Shown: positions 19,162 through 27,975, counted from the stretch's first letter. The stretch is DNA of 64,000 nt from Flavobacterium amniphilum (GCF_023634845.1 NZ_JAMLJL010000006.1:182389-246388); one strand, 5' to 3'. Translations and numbers: made by a program. The notes: a model not told the origin generated them from the letters alone.

Positions 19162-19920
19162 TTATTCGCCGGTACGGACTTTAAATTGGAGTCCGCCCAC
19201 TTGATGATATTGGAAACTATTGGCACCAAAAACACTTTTCACATATTGCTTTACTTCCTTTACCGTTTGCAGTAAGCCTGTTTCAGAATTATACAACACG
19301 TGGTTTCTTTGGTGAAGCGCATCATTATATGCCTTATAACTTTCGGAAAGAATACTGTTGTGTCTTTGCAGGCAATCCAGTTTTCCCTTTAAGGAAATTA
19401 CTTTCAATTCTTCTTCATTAGGGCAATACATCGGATTTTCTTCCAATATGTGGATTAGCGCCTCAAAATGAGTTATTTTCTTGTCATATGACTGTTGGGA
19501 AGTACAAATACCGTTTGCATCAACCGAAGAAACAACTTTCAGGATAACGCCCTGAATCATTTTATTAACGGCTTTGGCATTTTCCAACGCAATTTTATCG
19601 ACTCCCGACGCCGCAAATGCATTGGTTATTTTAGTAGCCAAAGGCTTTAAATCTTCAAATGCTTTTCTGCGGTTTGCCGTCTGCTTATTGAACTCTTCTC
19701 TTTTTACACACAACAGATTCAGTTTTTCAAAAGCCGACTGATACAATAACTCCAATTGGTTAATTTTCAAACGCGGATTTGATGGGTTGTAAACAGCACC
19801 CAGATTATGGCAAAATGAAATCAGAAGTTGAAAATTAGAGACATTTTTCGCATGGCCTTTTCCCGGCATTAGTAAAGATGGCTTTTCATTATTAATTTCA
19901 AAATCGGATGTTGAATTCAT
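19162..19920 (-). CDS. Conserved hypothetical protein, helical
   Basis: A 252-residue cytosolic protein with no signal peptide or membrane segment. It is rich in Lys, Glu and Asn and predicted almost wholly helical, with blocks such as LKINQLELLYQSAFEKL and SILSESYKAYNDALHQRNHVLYN arranged like a helical bundle. I have seen similar proteins in Flavobacterium and Chryseobacterium annotated only as hypothetical. I choose the ATG at 19920 (MNSTSDFEIN); a frame extension to 19947 adds nine residues of no clear character. It ends in VKSVFGANSFQYHQVGGLQFK, probably the conserved C-terminus. No function can be given. Confidence 0.7.
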   Translation of the reverse strand: MNSTSDFEINNEKPSLLMPGKGHAKNVSNFQLLISFCHNLGAVYNPSNPRLKINQLELLYQSAFEKLNLLCVKREEFNKQTANRRKAFEDLKPLATKITNAFAASGVDKIALENAKAVNKMIQGVILKVVSSVDANGICTSQQSYDKKITHFEALIHILEENPMYCPNEEELKVISLKGKLDCLQRHNSILSESYKAYNDALHQRNHVLYNSETGLLQTVKEVKQYVKSVFGANSFQYHQVGGLQFKVRTGE

Positions 19921-20044
19921 TTTACAGGCTTTTTGGTATATACTCAAAAATATTAAAAAAAAACTTTTATAAGTAAAAACCTGCTATTTTTTTAAAGGTA
20001 AATCTATCAATTTCAGTACAATTCAGAGCCTATTTTCAAAAAAA

Positions 20045-20614
20045 CTAATAATAAAGTGTAAACCCCATTGTTTTACAAAGTGCATATTGTTTTTCATACA
20101 GCTCTTCAACAACATCAACCACATCATCATATTCCTGGCATAACCTGAAAAACTGATGATCGATCACCGTACTCAAAATCGGGACTTGTTTACTGTAACC
20201 CGAAACGGCTTTGGCACCGGTCACATCCAAAAAATACTGTGCTTCATCTTCTTCCAGTATCAATTGTTTGGTATTGGCAAAATGCAACATCTTTCCTTTC
20301 AGTTTTCCTTCAAAAACTTCGGCTATTTCTTCCAGACTGTAATAATAGTTATCCAATACAATGGAATTGTCTGTGCCGCCAAACACCAGATAAATAATTT
20401 TATAATCCTTAAAGTTACGGTCTTCATAAAGTAACGCACTTAAACTTTCCTCCAGCCCTTCAATACTGTCACAGGTTTTGTAGATACTGGTTATCCCGTA
20501 TTGCAATGCCAGTGTTTCCGCAAAAGGTACAATAGGACTGTCCCGCATCACGTCTACATCCTTGACGCCTTCCAGGCAAAAAAGTTTGAAATGGTCGTGA
20601 GTGTCGCTCATCAT
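20045..20614 (-). CDS. Hypothetical protein, possibly DUF6642 family
   Basis: A 189-residue soluble protein starting MMSDTHDHFKLFCLEGVKDV. It has alternating strands and helices (KIIYLVFGGTDNSIVLDNYYYS) and a Tyr-rich C-terminus. From memory it resembles the small Bacteroidetes family DUF6642; I could not check. The FCLEGVKDVDVMRDSPIVPF start looks like a Rossmann-type beta-alpha unit. It lies 37 bp downstream of the GlxA-type regulator on the same strand, so the two may be co-transcribed. Confidence 0.65.
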   Translation of the reverse strand: MMSDTHDHFKLFCLEGVKDVDVMRDSPIVPFAETLALQYGITSIYKTCDSIEGLEESLSALLYEDRNFKDYKIIYLVFGGTDNSIVLDNYYYSLEEIAEVFEGKLKGKMLHFANTKQLILEEDEAQYFLDVTGAKAVSGYSKQVPILSTVIDHQFFRLCQEYDDVVDVVEELYEKQYALCKTMGFTLYY

Positions 20615-20651
20615 ATTCCTTTTAACATTGAATCTTCAATAAATAAAAACG

Positions 20652-21629
20652 TTAGTTTACCGCCATTTTATTGTACTTGTTCCGGTATTCAATTGGGTTA
20701 AGACCGGTTATTTTTTTAAAGATTGTCCGAAATGCTTTGGTATCAGTATACCCCACATCATACATTACTTCGTTGATATTCTTCCGGCTGGTTTCGAAAC
20801 TCTTTTTGGCAAACTCAATTTTCACCCTGTTGATGTATTCCAATACCGAATTATTGGTAGCCGCCTTAAAACGTCTTTCAAAACTTCTTCTTCCCAACAC
20901 TGCCTTTTCGGCTAATTCATCAATGGTAATTTTTTCCTGAATGTTTTCTTCGATAAATTCCTGTGCTTGTCTGATTACTTCATCATTATGGTTTTTCTGT
21001 CCCTGAAACATCGCAAACGAAGCCTGACTTTCTCTGTCAATATCAATGGCAAAATATTTAGAAGCGAGAATTGCCGTTGGCCGGTCTGTGTATTTTTCAA
21101 CCAGATGCAGTAATAAATTCCAATACGAATTGGCCCCGCCACTGGTGTAAATCCGTTGTTCTTCCGTAATAATGCTTCCGTCTGTAACTTCTACCGAAGG
21201 GAACATTTCACGGAATTCATTCTGGAATCCCCAATGCGTTGAGCATTTCTTACCGTCCAGTAATCCTGTCGATGCCAAAAGAAAAGCCCCCACACATAAG
21301 GAAGCGACTTCGGCACCTTTATTATATTGCTTATTAATCCACGGAAGAAGCTTTTCATTTTGCGCTATTGCACTTTTCATGTCACCGAATAAAGCCGGAA
21401 TGACAATTAAATCGGTTTCTTCTGTATCTTTTAGAAGTTGGGTTGTCGTTACCGAAAACATTCCGTCATTCAATTTTACTTCCTTCTTCACTCCCACCAA
21501 TTGCACATCAAACAGTGGCTTCTTACCGGAAACTGCCATAAACTGATTAACGGCCGAGAACAAATACTGTGGATCTGCGATGGCCTGCATCACCGAACTT
21601 TCAGGAACCAGAATGCTTACTTTTTTCAT
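20652..21629 (-). CDS. GlxA-type transcriptional regulator (DJ-1/PfpI-like plus AraC HTH)
   Basis: A 325-residue two-domain regulator. Residues ~1-185 are a DJ-1/PfpI (class I amidotransferase-like) domain with the nucleophile-elbow region EVASLCVGAFLLASTGLLDG, including Cys112. Residues ~215-322 are an AraC double helix-turn-helix with EKAVLGRRSFERRFKA and DVGYTDTKAFRTIFKKITG. In this family the N-terminal domain is thought to sense a ligand, not to act as an enzyme. A -7 box lies just upstream. It diverges from the VOC/DoxX group at 21771, its most plausible target, sharing a ~140-bp promoter region. Confidence 0.92.
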   Translation of the reverse strand: MKKVSILVPESSVMQAIADPQYLFSAVNQFMAVSGKKPLFDVQLVGVKKEVKLNDGMFSVTTTQLLKDTEETDLIVIPALFGDMKSAIAQNEKLLPWINKQYNKGAEVASLCVGAFLLASTGLLDGKKCSTHWGFQNEFREMFPSVEVTDGSIITEEQRIYTSGGANSYWNLLLHLVEKYTDRPTAILASKYFAIDIDRESQASFAMFQGQKNHNDEVIRQAQEFIEENIQEKITIDELAEKAVLGRRSFERRFKAATNNSVLEYINRVKIEFAKKSFETSRKNINEVMYDVGYTDTKAFRTIFKKITGLNPIEYRNKYNKMAVN

Positions 21630-21656
21630 ATTCGGGCTTTATTTTCAAATGAATTC

Positions 21657-21664
21657 CAAAGATA
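21657..21664 (-). promoter_or_regulatory. -7 box (TATCTTTG) of the GlxA-type regulator
   Basis: TATCTTTG on the minus strand matches TAnnTTTG and lies 28 bp upstream of the regulator ATG. It sits within the divergent promoter region shared with the VOC gene. Confidence 0.6.
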
Positions 21665-21770
21665 CTTATTGTTTGACGTAAATCACCCCTTTGTTGTCAT
21701 TTTCGTACAATCTCACTTTCCTTAATCTGCCCCAAATTTGTACTATCAATAACAATTAAAAAATTATATC

Positions 21771-22178
21771 ATGTCAACAAAAGTTTTCATCAATCTGCCG
21801 GTAGCAGATTTACAAAAGTCAATTAGTTTTTACACTACAATCGGTTTTACAAACAATCCGCAGTTTTCAGATGCAACGGCAGCCTGCATGGTTTTAACCG
21901 AAGAAATCTATGTGATGTTATTAACGCACGACAAATTCAATGAGTTTATTACCAAAGAAATTGGAAATTCACACAAAACAGCTTCGGTAATCAATTGTTT
22001 ATCTGTGAACAATACAGATGAAGTAAATACCATGACCGAAAACGCTTTAAAAGCCGGAGGAAAAGAACCGATGCCGGCAAGAGATTACGGCTTCATGCAA
22101 CAAAGAAGTTTTGAAGATTTAGATGGTCATTTGTGGGAAGTATTATACATGGACATGGCTAAATTTCCGCAACAGTAA
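21771..22178 (+). CDS. VOC family protein (glyoxalase/extradiol dioxygenase fold)
   Basis: A 135-residue protein of the vicinal-oxygen-chelate superfamily. It begins MSTKVFINLPVADLQKSISFY, the usual first beta-alpha unit of a glyoxalase-like domain, and ends with the second module: DYGFMQQRSFEDLDGHLWEVLYMD, where DGHLWE carries a probable metal-binding Glu. It is about the length of single-domain bleomycin-resistance-like or lactoylglutathione-lyase-like proteins. The substrate cannot be told from sequence. It is first in a plus-strand group (gap 11 bp to the next VOC gene) that diverges from the GlxA-type regulator. Confidence 0.88.
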   Translation: MSTKVFINLPVADLQKSISFYTTIGFTNNPQFSDATAACMVLTEEIYVMLLTHDKFNEFITKEIGNSHKTASVINCLSVNNTDEVNTMTENALKAGGKEPMPARDYGFMQQRSFEDLDGHLWEVLYMDMAKFPQQ

Positions 22179-22189
22179 AAACTAAAAAA

Positions 22190-22588
22190 ATGGCACACAT
22201 GAATGCATACTTCACATTTAACGGCAACTGCCGGGAAGCCATGACGTTTTACAAAGAATGTCTGGGTGGTGAACTCGAGTTGCAAACGATAGCCGATTCA
22301 CCAATGGGAGACGACTTCCCCGTTGAACTGAAAGAATGCATTCTGAATGCCAGATTGAGAAGTGAAGGAATTATCATCATGGGTACCGATATGGCTCCCG
22401 AAAATTTAATCAAAGGAAATGCTGTATCCATGGTGCTTACCTTCAGTTCTGAAAAAAAATTACGGGAAGTATACCACAAATTGTCTGAAGACGGAGAAGC
22501 ATCCTATCCTCCTGAAGTCAATTTCTACGGCACTTTATTCGGGAATCTGACGGATAAGTTCGGGCACCAGTGGCTCTTCCACTTTTAA
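22190..22588 (+). CDS. VOC family protein, PhnB-like
   Basis: A 132-residue VOC protein of the PhnB / 3-demethylubiquinone-methyltransferase-like subgroup. It has the characteristic N-terminus MNAYFTFNGNCREAMTFYKECLGG and the C-terminal GTLFGNLTDKFGHQWLFHF, with the mid-segment GIIIMGTDMAPE. Function within this subgroup is poorly defined despite the name. It follows the first VOC gene by 11 bp, consistent with an operon. Confidence 0.88.
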   Translation: MAHMNAYFTFNGNCREAMTFYKECLGGELELQTIADSPMGDDFPVELKECILNARLRSEGIIIMGTDMAPENLIKGNAVSMVLTFSSEKKLREVYHKLSEDGEASYPPEVNFYGTLFGNLTDKFGHQWLFHF

Positions 22589-22626
22589 TAAAAAAACAAA
22601 CGAACAACCTTTTAAAAATTTATATC

Positions 22627-23016
22627 ATGAAAAAAGACAAAATCATTTTCTGGACCACAACCATCATCATTTTCCTTATGGAAGGCGTTATGCCGGCGCT
22701 TACTTCGCAAACAGAACTGGCCAAAGAAGGCATCAATCATTTACAATATCCTGTTTACTTTGCCAATGCATTAGTCGTTTGCAAGATTTTAGGTTCTTTG
22801 GTACTGATTATTCCTGCTGCACCAAAAGTTTTAAAAGAATGGGCTTACACCGGTTTTGGATTCGTATTTATATTTGCTGCCATCAGTCATTTTGCCATTG
22901 ACGGAATTGGAATTGAAGGTTTCATCCCTTTTATCTTCTTAGCGATATTAGCGGTTTCTTATAACTATTACCACAAACTAAACCCTAACAATCATGTCGT
23001 TCCAAGCTTATCTTAA
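22627..23016 (+). CDS. DoxX-like integral membrane protein
   Basis: A 129-residue protein with four predicted membrane helices (~7-23, ~45-67, ~75-95, ~100-117) separated by short loops. It has the DoxX-family pattern of a Pro-containing second helix (CKILGSLVLIIPAAPKVLKEW) followed by WAYTGFGFVFIFAAISH. I start at the ATG at 22627 (MKKDKIIFW); the frame is open further upstream only through the end of the VOC gene. Bacteroidetes genomes often pair DoxX-like proteins with VOC proteins. The physiological role is unknown, and redox or quinone-linked roles suggested for DoxX are unproven here. Confidence 0.85.
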   Translation: MKKDKIIFWTTTIIIFLMEGVMPALTSQTELAKEGINHLQYPVYFANALVVCKILGSLVLIIPAAPKVLKEWAYTGFGFVFIFAAISHFAIDGIGIEGFIPFIFLAILAVSYNYYHKLNPNNHVVPSLS

Positions 23017-23212
23017 CAACATCGAAGCCAAAACGGGCAAAACACCTGCCGACTTTAAAGTCCTTGCGGAAGAAAAAGGATTGCTGGTAAACGGACAGAT
23101 ACCCGAAACAGTCAAAGCGACACAGATAACCAACTGGCTGAAGGAGGAATTTGACTTGGGGCACGGACATGCTATGGCGATTTATGCTTCATTTAAAGGA
23201 AAAACGGAGTAA
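22994..23212 (+). CDS. DUF4287 domain protein
   Basis: A 72-residue protein that fits DUF4287 along its whole length (SFQAYLNNIEAKTGKTPADF, then TNWLKEEFDLGHGHAMAIYA). Its start overlaps the end of the DoxX gene by 23 bp in another frame, so translation is probably coupled. It is the last gene of the VOC-VOC-DoxX group and is followed by a good terminator at 23231. The function of DUF4287 is not known to me. Confidence 0.88.
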   Translation: MSFQAYLNNIEAKTGKTPADFKVLAEEKGLLVNGQIPETVKATQITNWLKEEFDLGHGHAMAIYASFKGKTE

Positions 23213-23230
23213 AATAACTTCTTACAATTT

Positions 23231-23262
23231 AAAAAACCATGACGGCTTGTTGTGGTTTTTTT
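23231..23262 (+). terminator. Terminator after the DUF4287 gene
   Basis: ACCATGAC and GTTGTGGT form an 8-bp stem with two G-T pairs and a 5-nt loop. It is extended by A-run/T-run pairing and followed by a run of seven Ts. It begins 18 bp after the stop. Confidence 0.75.
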
Positions 23263-23287
23263 GTTGTTTAGCATTTATTTATTTCTG

Positions 23288-23602
23288 CAGTAAGCAGTTT
23301 TCTCCTCGCAGTAAGTAGTTTTCTTTAAGCAGTAAGCCACTTTCTCCTCGCAGTAAGTATTTTTCTTCAAGCAGTACGATACTTTCTCCTCGCAGTAAGT
23401 AGTTTTCTTCAAGCAGTAAGCCACTTTCTCCTCGCAATAATTAGTTTTCTTCAAGCAGTACACTACTTTCTCCTCGCAGTACGCAGTTTTCTTCAAGCAG
23501 TAAGCTACTTTCTCCTCGCAGTACGCAGTTTTCTTCAAGCAGTAAGCTACTTTCTCTCCGCACTTTGCTACTTCCTCTCCAAAGTTGCGATATTTCCATT
23601 AT
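23288..23602. repeat. Fifteen-unit 21-bp tandem array
   Basis: Fifteen consecutive 21-bp units of the form CAGTAAGYAGTTTTCTYCTYR. They alternate between endings CTCCTCG and CTTCAAG, giving a 42-bp super-period, and the last two units are degenerate. There are no spacers. The minus strand is open across most of it with a 7-residue period (TAYCEEK/VAYCLKK), but the only usable start is TTG and nothing indicates translation. It lies between two plus-strand genes. See also the less regular array at 45870-46215. Confidence 0.9.
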
Positions 23603-23732
23603 CTGACGTATAATTCCATCTTCATTTACAGATTTTCAAACGTAACTTTGCTAATTATTCCCATTCGGTTACAATAAAACTGAATTCCGTTACCGTAAAA
23701 CTTCATAACTTTATGCTTTAAATGAACGCTCT

Positions 23733-24170
23733 ATGAAAACAACTAAACACACCCTACTCCTTCTTGGTATTTTTACTTTTATGATTTTAAGCGGATGCTC
23801 CTCCAAAAAAACAACCGTGCACTACAAAAGACAGTGGATGCTCGTTTCTTTTAAAGAGTATACCAAAGAATTCTTAATTGAGAAAAAAGCGGCTTTGAAT
23901 CTCTCGTCCATTGAAGGTGAAAGCAATACCGAAGCGGGAACTGCCTACATGGGTTGTAACAATATGAGACTGACGGCTACATTTTCGGGTAACGATAAAG
24001 TAACCTTCTCAAATTTAATAAGCACCAAGATGTTTTGTCCGGGGAATCTGGAAAACGACTTTACAACTGCAATAGCGAAAACAAACCGCTACAAAATCGA
24101 AGGACATTTTCTGTATCTGTATGATGAGAAAGAACAACAAATGAAATTCGTTGCCGCCGATTGGGACTAA
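23733..24170 (+). CDS. META-domain lipoprotein (HslJ-like)
   Basis: A 145-residue predicted lipoprotein. The signal peptide ends in the lipobox LSGC with Cys at residue 22. The mature part has the META-domain pattern: a Trp start (RQWMLVSFKEY), an AYMGCNNMRLTATFSG segment equivalent to the conserved GxxGCN motif, and a TKMFCPGNLENDFTTAI helix matching the usual TxMxCP motif. Such domains occur in heat-shock protein HslJ and many Bacteroidetes envelope proteins; the role is undefined. It is probably monocistronic, with a T-run following the stop. Confidence 0.88.
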   Translation: MKTTKHTLLLLGIFTFMILSGCSSKKTTVHYKRQWMLVSFKEYTKEFLIEKKAALNLSSIEGESNTEAGTAYMGCNNMRLTATFSGNDKVTFSNLISTKMFCPGNLENDFTTAIAKTNRYKIEGHFLYLYDEKEQQMKFVAADWD

Positions 24171-24217
24171 CAACAGTCTTTTTTTAACAAAATCAAGTTT
24201 TTTAGTGTATCAGTAGC

Positions 24218-24244
24218 TTTGGCACTTTCAAAACTTTATCTTTG
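24218..24244 (+). promoter_or_regulatory. Promoter of dapD (TTTG...TATCTTTG)
   Basis: A -7 box TATCTTTG at 24237-24244 lies 17 bp before the dapD start codon. A TTTG at 24218-24221 lies 15 bp further upstream, slightly closer than the usual -33 spacing. This is one of the clearest Bacteroidetes-type promoters in the window. Confidence 0.65.
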
Positions 24245-24261
24245 CCTTAAATAGATTTTTT

Positions 24262-25077
24262 ATGCAAAACTTACAGTCAACTATAGAACAAGCTTGGGAA
24301 AACAGAGCTTTATTACAGGAAGAGTCTACTCAGAATGCCATTAGAGAAGTCGTTAATTTATTAGATGCCGGAACACTCCGTGTTGCTGAACCAACCGAAA
24401 ACGGATGGCAGGTAAACGAATGGGTTAAGAAAGCAGTCGTAATGTACTTCCCTATCCAGAAAATGGAAACATTTGAAGTGGGCATTTTTGAATACCACGA
24501 TAAAATTCCACTAAAAAGAGGTTATGCAGAAAAAGGAATCCGTGTGGTTCCCCATGCTGTAGCCCGTCACGGAGCATACATTTCGAAAGGTGTGATCCTG
24601 ATGCCAAGTTATGTGAACATTGGTGCTTATGTAGATGAAGGAACTATGGTGGATACTTGGGCAACTGTGGGAAGCTGCGCACAAATCGGTAAAGACGTTC
24701 ACTTAAGCGGTGGAGTTGGAATTGGTGGTGTTTTAGAACCTTTACAGGCTGCACCGGTAATTATCGAAGACGGAGCCTTCATCGGGTCACGTTGTATCGT
24801 GGTGGAAGGTGTACGTGTTGAAAAAGAAGCTGTTTTAGGTGCCAATGTATGTTTAACGGCATCTACTAAAATTATTGATGTAACCGGACCAGAACCGGTA
24901 GAATATAAAGGCATTGTACCGGCGCGTTCGGTAGTAATCCCGGGCAGCTATGCCAAAAAATTCGAAGCCGGTGAATACCAGGTTCCATGTGCGCTTATCA
25001 TCGGTAAACGCAAGCCTTCAACCGATTTAAAAACTTCACTTAATGATGCATTAAGAGAATACAATGTAGCGGTATAA
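24262..25077 (+). CDS. dapD: 2,3,4,5-tetrahydropyridine-2,6-dicarboxylate N-succinyltransferase
   Basis: The enzyme of the succinylase branch of lysine/meso-diaminopimelate synthesis. It transfers succinyl from succinyl-CoA to tetrahydrodipicolinate. The 271-residue length is typical. The N-terminal helical domain starts MQNLQSTIEQAWENR. A left-handed beta-helix of hexapeptide repeats spans ~100-230 (VVPHAVARHGAYISKG, VNIGAYVDEGTMVDTWATVG, IGGVLEPLQAAPVIIEDGAF). It has its own promoter, and the following GT9 gene begins 13 bp after its stop. Confidence 0.97.
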   Translation: MQNLQSTIEQAWENRALLQEESTQNAIREVVNLLDAGTLRVAEPTENGWQVNEWVKKAVVMYFPIQKMETFEVGIFEYHDKIPLKRGYAEKGIRVVPHAVARHGAYISKGVILMPSYVNIGAYVDEGTMVDTWATVGSCAQIGKDVHLSGGVGIGGVLEPLQAAPVIIEDGAFIGSRCIVVEGVRVEKEAVLGANVCLTASTKIIDVTGPEPVEYKGIVPARSVVIPGSYAKKFEAGEYQVPCALIIGKRKPSTDLKTSLNDALREYNVAV

Positions 25078-25090
25078 TCAGCATCGGTCA

Positions 25091-26146
25091 ATGAAAGTAT
25101 TAGTTATCCAGCAAAAAATGATTGGTGATGTACTGGCCAGTACGGTCATCTGTGAAACCATTAAAACAATACATCCGGATTGGGAACTTCATTATATGAT
25201 TGAACCCAGTACACTGGCTGTAGTGGAAAACAATCCTTTCATTGACCACATTGTTTTCTTTGAAAAAGCAAAACACAACGGTTTAAACAGTTTAATCGGT
25301 TTTGGGAAAGAACTCCGCAAAGAAAACTACGATGCCGTAATTGATGCTTACGGAAAATGGGAAAGTATTATTCCTGCTTATTTTTCGGGAGCCAAAACCA
25401 GGATAGGTAACCAAAAATGGTACACCAAACTGCTTTTCACCGAAACCATTATTCCGAAAAAGAATATCGAAGGCTCTGCGATTGCACACCGCTTACAATT
25501 GGCCGAAACCTTAGTGGGCAACAATTCTTCGGTTGCATTTCCGAAAATTTACCTGACAGATGCTGAAATCACTTCGGCACAAAAAAGTATTCAGGAAAAA
25601 CTCGATACAGCAAGACCTATTTTCATGATCAGTGTTTTGGGAAGCGGTTCCAACAAAAGTTTACCGGCAGAACAAATGGCACAAACTCTTGATGATATTG
25701 CAGCGGCAAATAATAGTATCCAACTGTTATTCAATTTCATGCCGAATCAGGAAGCAGAAGCCAAAGCGATTTATGATGCCTGCCAACCTGAAACCCAACA
25801 ACAGATTGTTTTCGATTTTTACACTAAAGGATTGCGGACATTCCTGGCTGTTTTATCGCAGTGTGATGCCATGATCGGTAACGAAGGAGGTGCCGTAAAC
25901 ATGGCAAAAGCCTTAAACATACCTACTTTTACCATTTTTTCTCCATGGATCAACAAATCGTCCTGGAACATGCTGACGGATGATGAAAATCACGTTGCTG
26001 TTCACTTAAACGATTACCATCCTGAAATTTACAACGGACAACATTCCAAACACTTTAAGAAACAGGCGATGGATTTGTATAAAAAATTAACGCCCGATTT
26101 ATACCGGGCGCCATTAATTGATTTTATAAAGAGGATTACTTCGTAA
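25091..26146 (+). CDS. Glycosyltransferase family 9 (heptosyltransferase-like)
   Basis: A 351-residue GT9 enzyme, the family of ADP-heptose:LPS heptosyltransferases. Family features are the N-terminus MKVLVIQQKMIGDVLAST, the nucleotide-sugar site region ISVLGSGSNKSLPAEQM and the C-terminal CDAMIGNEGGAVNMAKALN. It probably adds a sugar to the LPS core on the cytoplasmic face of the inner membrane; the donor cannot be decided. It follows dapD by 13 bp, and its last 11 bp overlap the convergent epimerase gene. It begins the surface-polysaccharide cluster. Confidence 0.9.
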   Translation: MKVLVIQQKMIGDVLASTVICETIKTIHPDWELHYMIEPSTLAVVENNPFIDHIVFFEKAKHNGLNSLIGFGKELRKENYDAVIDAYGKWESIIPAYFSGAKTRIGNQKWYTKLLFTETIIPKKNIEGSAIAHRLQLAETLVGNNSSVAFPKIYLTDAEITSAQKSIQEKLDTARPIFMISVLGSGSNKSLPAEQMAQTLDDIAAANNSIQLLFNFMPNQEAEAKAIYDACQPETQQQIVFDFYTKGLRTFLAVLSQCDAMIGNEGGAVNMAKALNIPTFTIFSPWINKSSWNMLTDDENHVAVHLNDYHPEIYNGQHSKHFKKQAMDLYKKLTPDLYRAPLIDFIKRITS

Positions 26147-27080
26147 ATTTCTCCAGATACCAATTTACCTGTTCCTGTAATCCTTGTTTCAAGCTTACTT
26201 TAGGTTCGTAACCTAACAATTCCTTAGCTTTGTCGATAACAGCAGCTGTTTTTTGCTGATCGCCTTTGCGTGGAGGCTGATGATCAATAATCAATTGCTT
26301 GTTCATGATTTCCTCAACCGCTTTGATGCCTTCGGCTGTTGTATTAATTTCATCGGTTCCCAAGTTGATGATTTCGCCGTCCACTTTGTCTTCTTTACCG
26401 ATAATTGCAGCCAATCCTTCTACAATATCTCCTACGTATGTAAAACTTCTTTCGTGTTTGATACTGCCTTCAAAAAGCGGGAAAGGCTTATCGTAATATA
26501 AATTTTCGATTAGTTTAGTGTATAGTTTTTCAGGACGCTCACGTGGTCCGAAAACAGAATACAAACGGATGGAACAGGCTTTCAATTTGCCCGTACGCTG
26601 TAAACCCAATACCAACTGCTCTGCAGCCAGTTTTGTTGAACCGTAAAAAGAAACCGGTTTTGCTGGTACTTCTTCATTCACCGTAGCTTCGATTCCGTAT
26701 ACTGAAGACGTTGCGATGTTGACAAACGATTTCAATCCCGGATTGTATTCCAGAACCGCTTCCAGTAAATTTTGGGTGGCATAAATGTTATTGTCTACAT
26801 ATTCTTTCAACGAAGTTGTTGATGAAATACCCGGTTGTGCTGCTAAATGGTACACATAATCAAAAGGCTGCTGAAAAACATCCTTTAAATTTCCGTTCAG
26901 GTCAATACGGTGGATATGGATTCCTTTATTGGCCAGATCAGCCGCATTCAATTCTTTTAAATTCACATCATAGTAGTCGTTGATATTATCAATCCCCACT
27001 ACTTCATGTCCCAAAGAATGTAATTTTTCACATAAATGGGACGCTATAAAACCTGCAGCTCCAGTTACTAATATTCTCAT
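26136..27080 (-). CDS. NAD-dependent nucleotide-sugar epimerase/dehydratase
   Basis: A 314-residue extended short-chain dehydrogenase. The NAD-binding motif TGAAGFIASHL lies at residues ~6-16, and the active-site pair YGSTK (Tyr/Lys of YxxxK) is preceded by the Ser-rich ATSSVYG. The N-terminal IDNINDYYDVNLKE resembles UDP-glucuronate or UDP-galactose 4-epimerases, which use the same motif. The exact sugar is uncertain. It overlaps the GT2 gene start by 1 bp (its ATG is at 27080, where the GT2 stop lies), so the two are coupled. It presumably supplies an activated sugar for the surrounding transferases. Confidence 0.88.
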   Translation of the reverse strand: MRILVTGAAGFIASHLCEKLHSLGHEVVGIDNINDYYDVNLKELNAADLANKGIHIHRIDLNGNLKDVFQQPFDYVYHLAAQPGISSTTSLKEYVDNNIYATQNLLEAVLEYNPGLKSFVNIATSSVYGIEATVNEEVPAKPVSFYGSTKLAAEQLVLGLQRTGKLKACSIRLYSVFGPRERPEKLYTKLIENLYYDKPFPLFEGSIKHERSFTYVGDIVEGLAAIIGKEDKVDGEIINLGTDEINTTAEGIKAVEEIMNKQLIIDHQPPRKGDQQKTAAVIDKAKELLGYEPKVSLKQGLQEQVNWYLEKFTK

Positions 27081-27904
27081 TATACCGGTGATTCTTGTTT
27101 TTTAATTCCAAATGGAGTCCATTTGATTTTTTTATCTTTTACTTCTTTTCTGATTGCTAAATTCGCAGCTAAAGATTCAGGAGTTTTATATCCGCGGGCA
27201 TGATCCAAGTGTAGTACAATGGCTTTATGGCGGATTTGTTTTCCTTTAATTCCTGCATTTTCAAGACGCTCACCAAACTCACGGTCGGGACCACCATATT
27301 TCATACGTTCATCATATCCGTTTACTGCAATCATATCTTCCTTAAAGCCGGAAGAATTACAGTTATTGAATGACGGTGTGGTTGGGGAGAAGAAATCCAG
27401 TGTTTTAGCGGTAATCTTGCTCGCGCCCAATTTCAGTACATTTGAAAACCCTAATTTATCGATGCTTTTCAGCCATTTCACATTGAAACACTTTCCTGAA
27501 AGAATATCAGCTTCAGTGATATACTTACTGGTTGTCATCGGCAATTTGCAATATCCACCTGACAGGAACTTCCCTTTTTGCGCCTGTTTCGCATGGATTT
27601 CAACGAAATCCTTACGCGGAATACAGTCTCCGTCGGTCATGATAATATATTCATAAGCCGCATCGACTATCGCAACGTTTAAAATTTCCTGACGGCGGTA
27701 ACCCAAATCTTCATGCCAAAGATGGCGCAAAGGCACAGGATAGTTTGCCGCATATTTGTCAATTAATTCTTTTGTGGATTGTCTGGAACCGTCATCTGCA
27801 ATGATTACTTCAAAATCTTTGTAGGTTTGGACACTGTATCCAATCAAGACTTTTTCTAACCATTCTTCAGCATTATAGGTACTGACTACAACCGATATTT
27901 TCAT
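27080..27904 (-). CDS. Glycosyltransferase family 2
   Basis: A 274-residue GT-A fold glycosyltransferase. The N-terminus KISVVVSTYNAEEWLEKVL, the nucleotide site IIADDGS, and the DxD-like metal site MTDGDCIPR are all clear. The C-terminal part GGPDREFGERLENAGI is the galactosyltransferase-type extension of chondroitin-synthase-like GT2 enzymes. I start at the ATG at 27904; the frame extends five codons upstream. It is adjacent to and coupled with the epimerase. Confidence 0.9.
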   Translation of the reverse strand: MKISVVVSTYNAEEWLEKVLIGYSVQTYKDFEVIIADDGSRQSTKELIDKYAANYPVPLRHLWHEDLGYRRQEILNVAIVDAAYEYIIMTDGDCIPRKDFVEIHAKQAQKGKFLSGGYCKLPMTTSKYITEADILSGKCFNVKWLKSIDKLGFSNVLKLGASKITAKTLDFFSPTTPSFNNCNSSGFKEDMIAVNGYDERMKYGGPDREFGERLENAGIKGKQIRHKAIVLHLDHARGYKTPESLAANLAIRKEVKDKKIKWTPFGIKKQESPV

Positions 27905-27975
27905 ATAATTCTGGATCAATTCAAGTACAAAGGTAATTGATTTTAACGTTTATACCTACTGTACGGTTTTTACTG

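Noticed and set aside
23275..23538. 87-residue open frame with Cys/Lys/Glu heptads
   Set aside because: It is the minus-strand reading of a 21-bp tandem array, its only start is TTG, and the array extends beyond the frame on both sides. I treat it as repeat DNA.
23288..23602. Possible CRISPR array
   Set aside because: Units are directly adjacent with no spacers and there are no cas genes.
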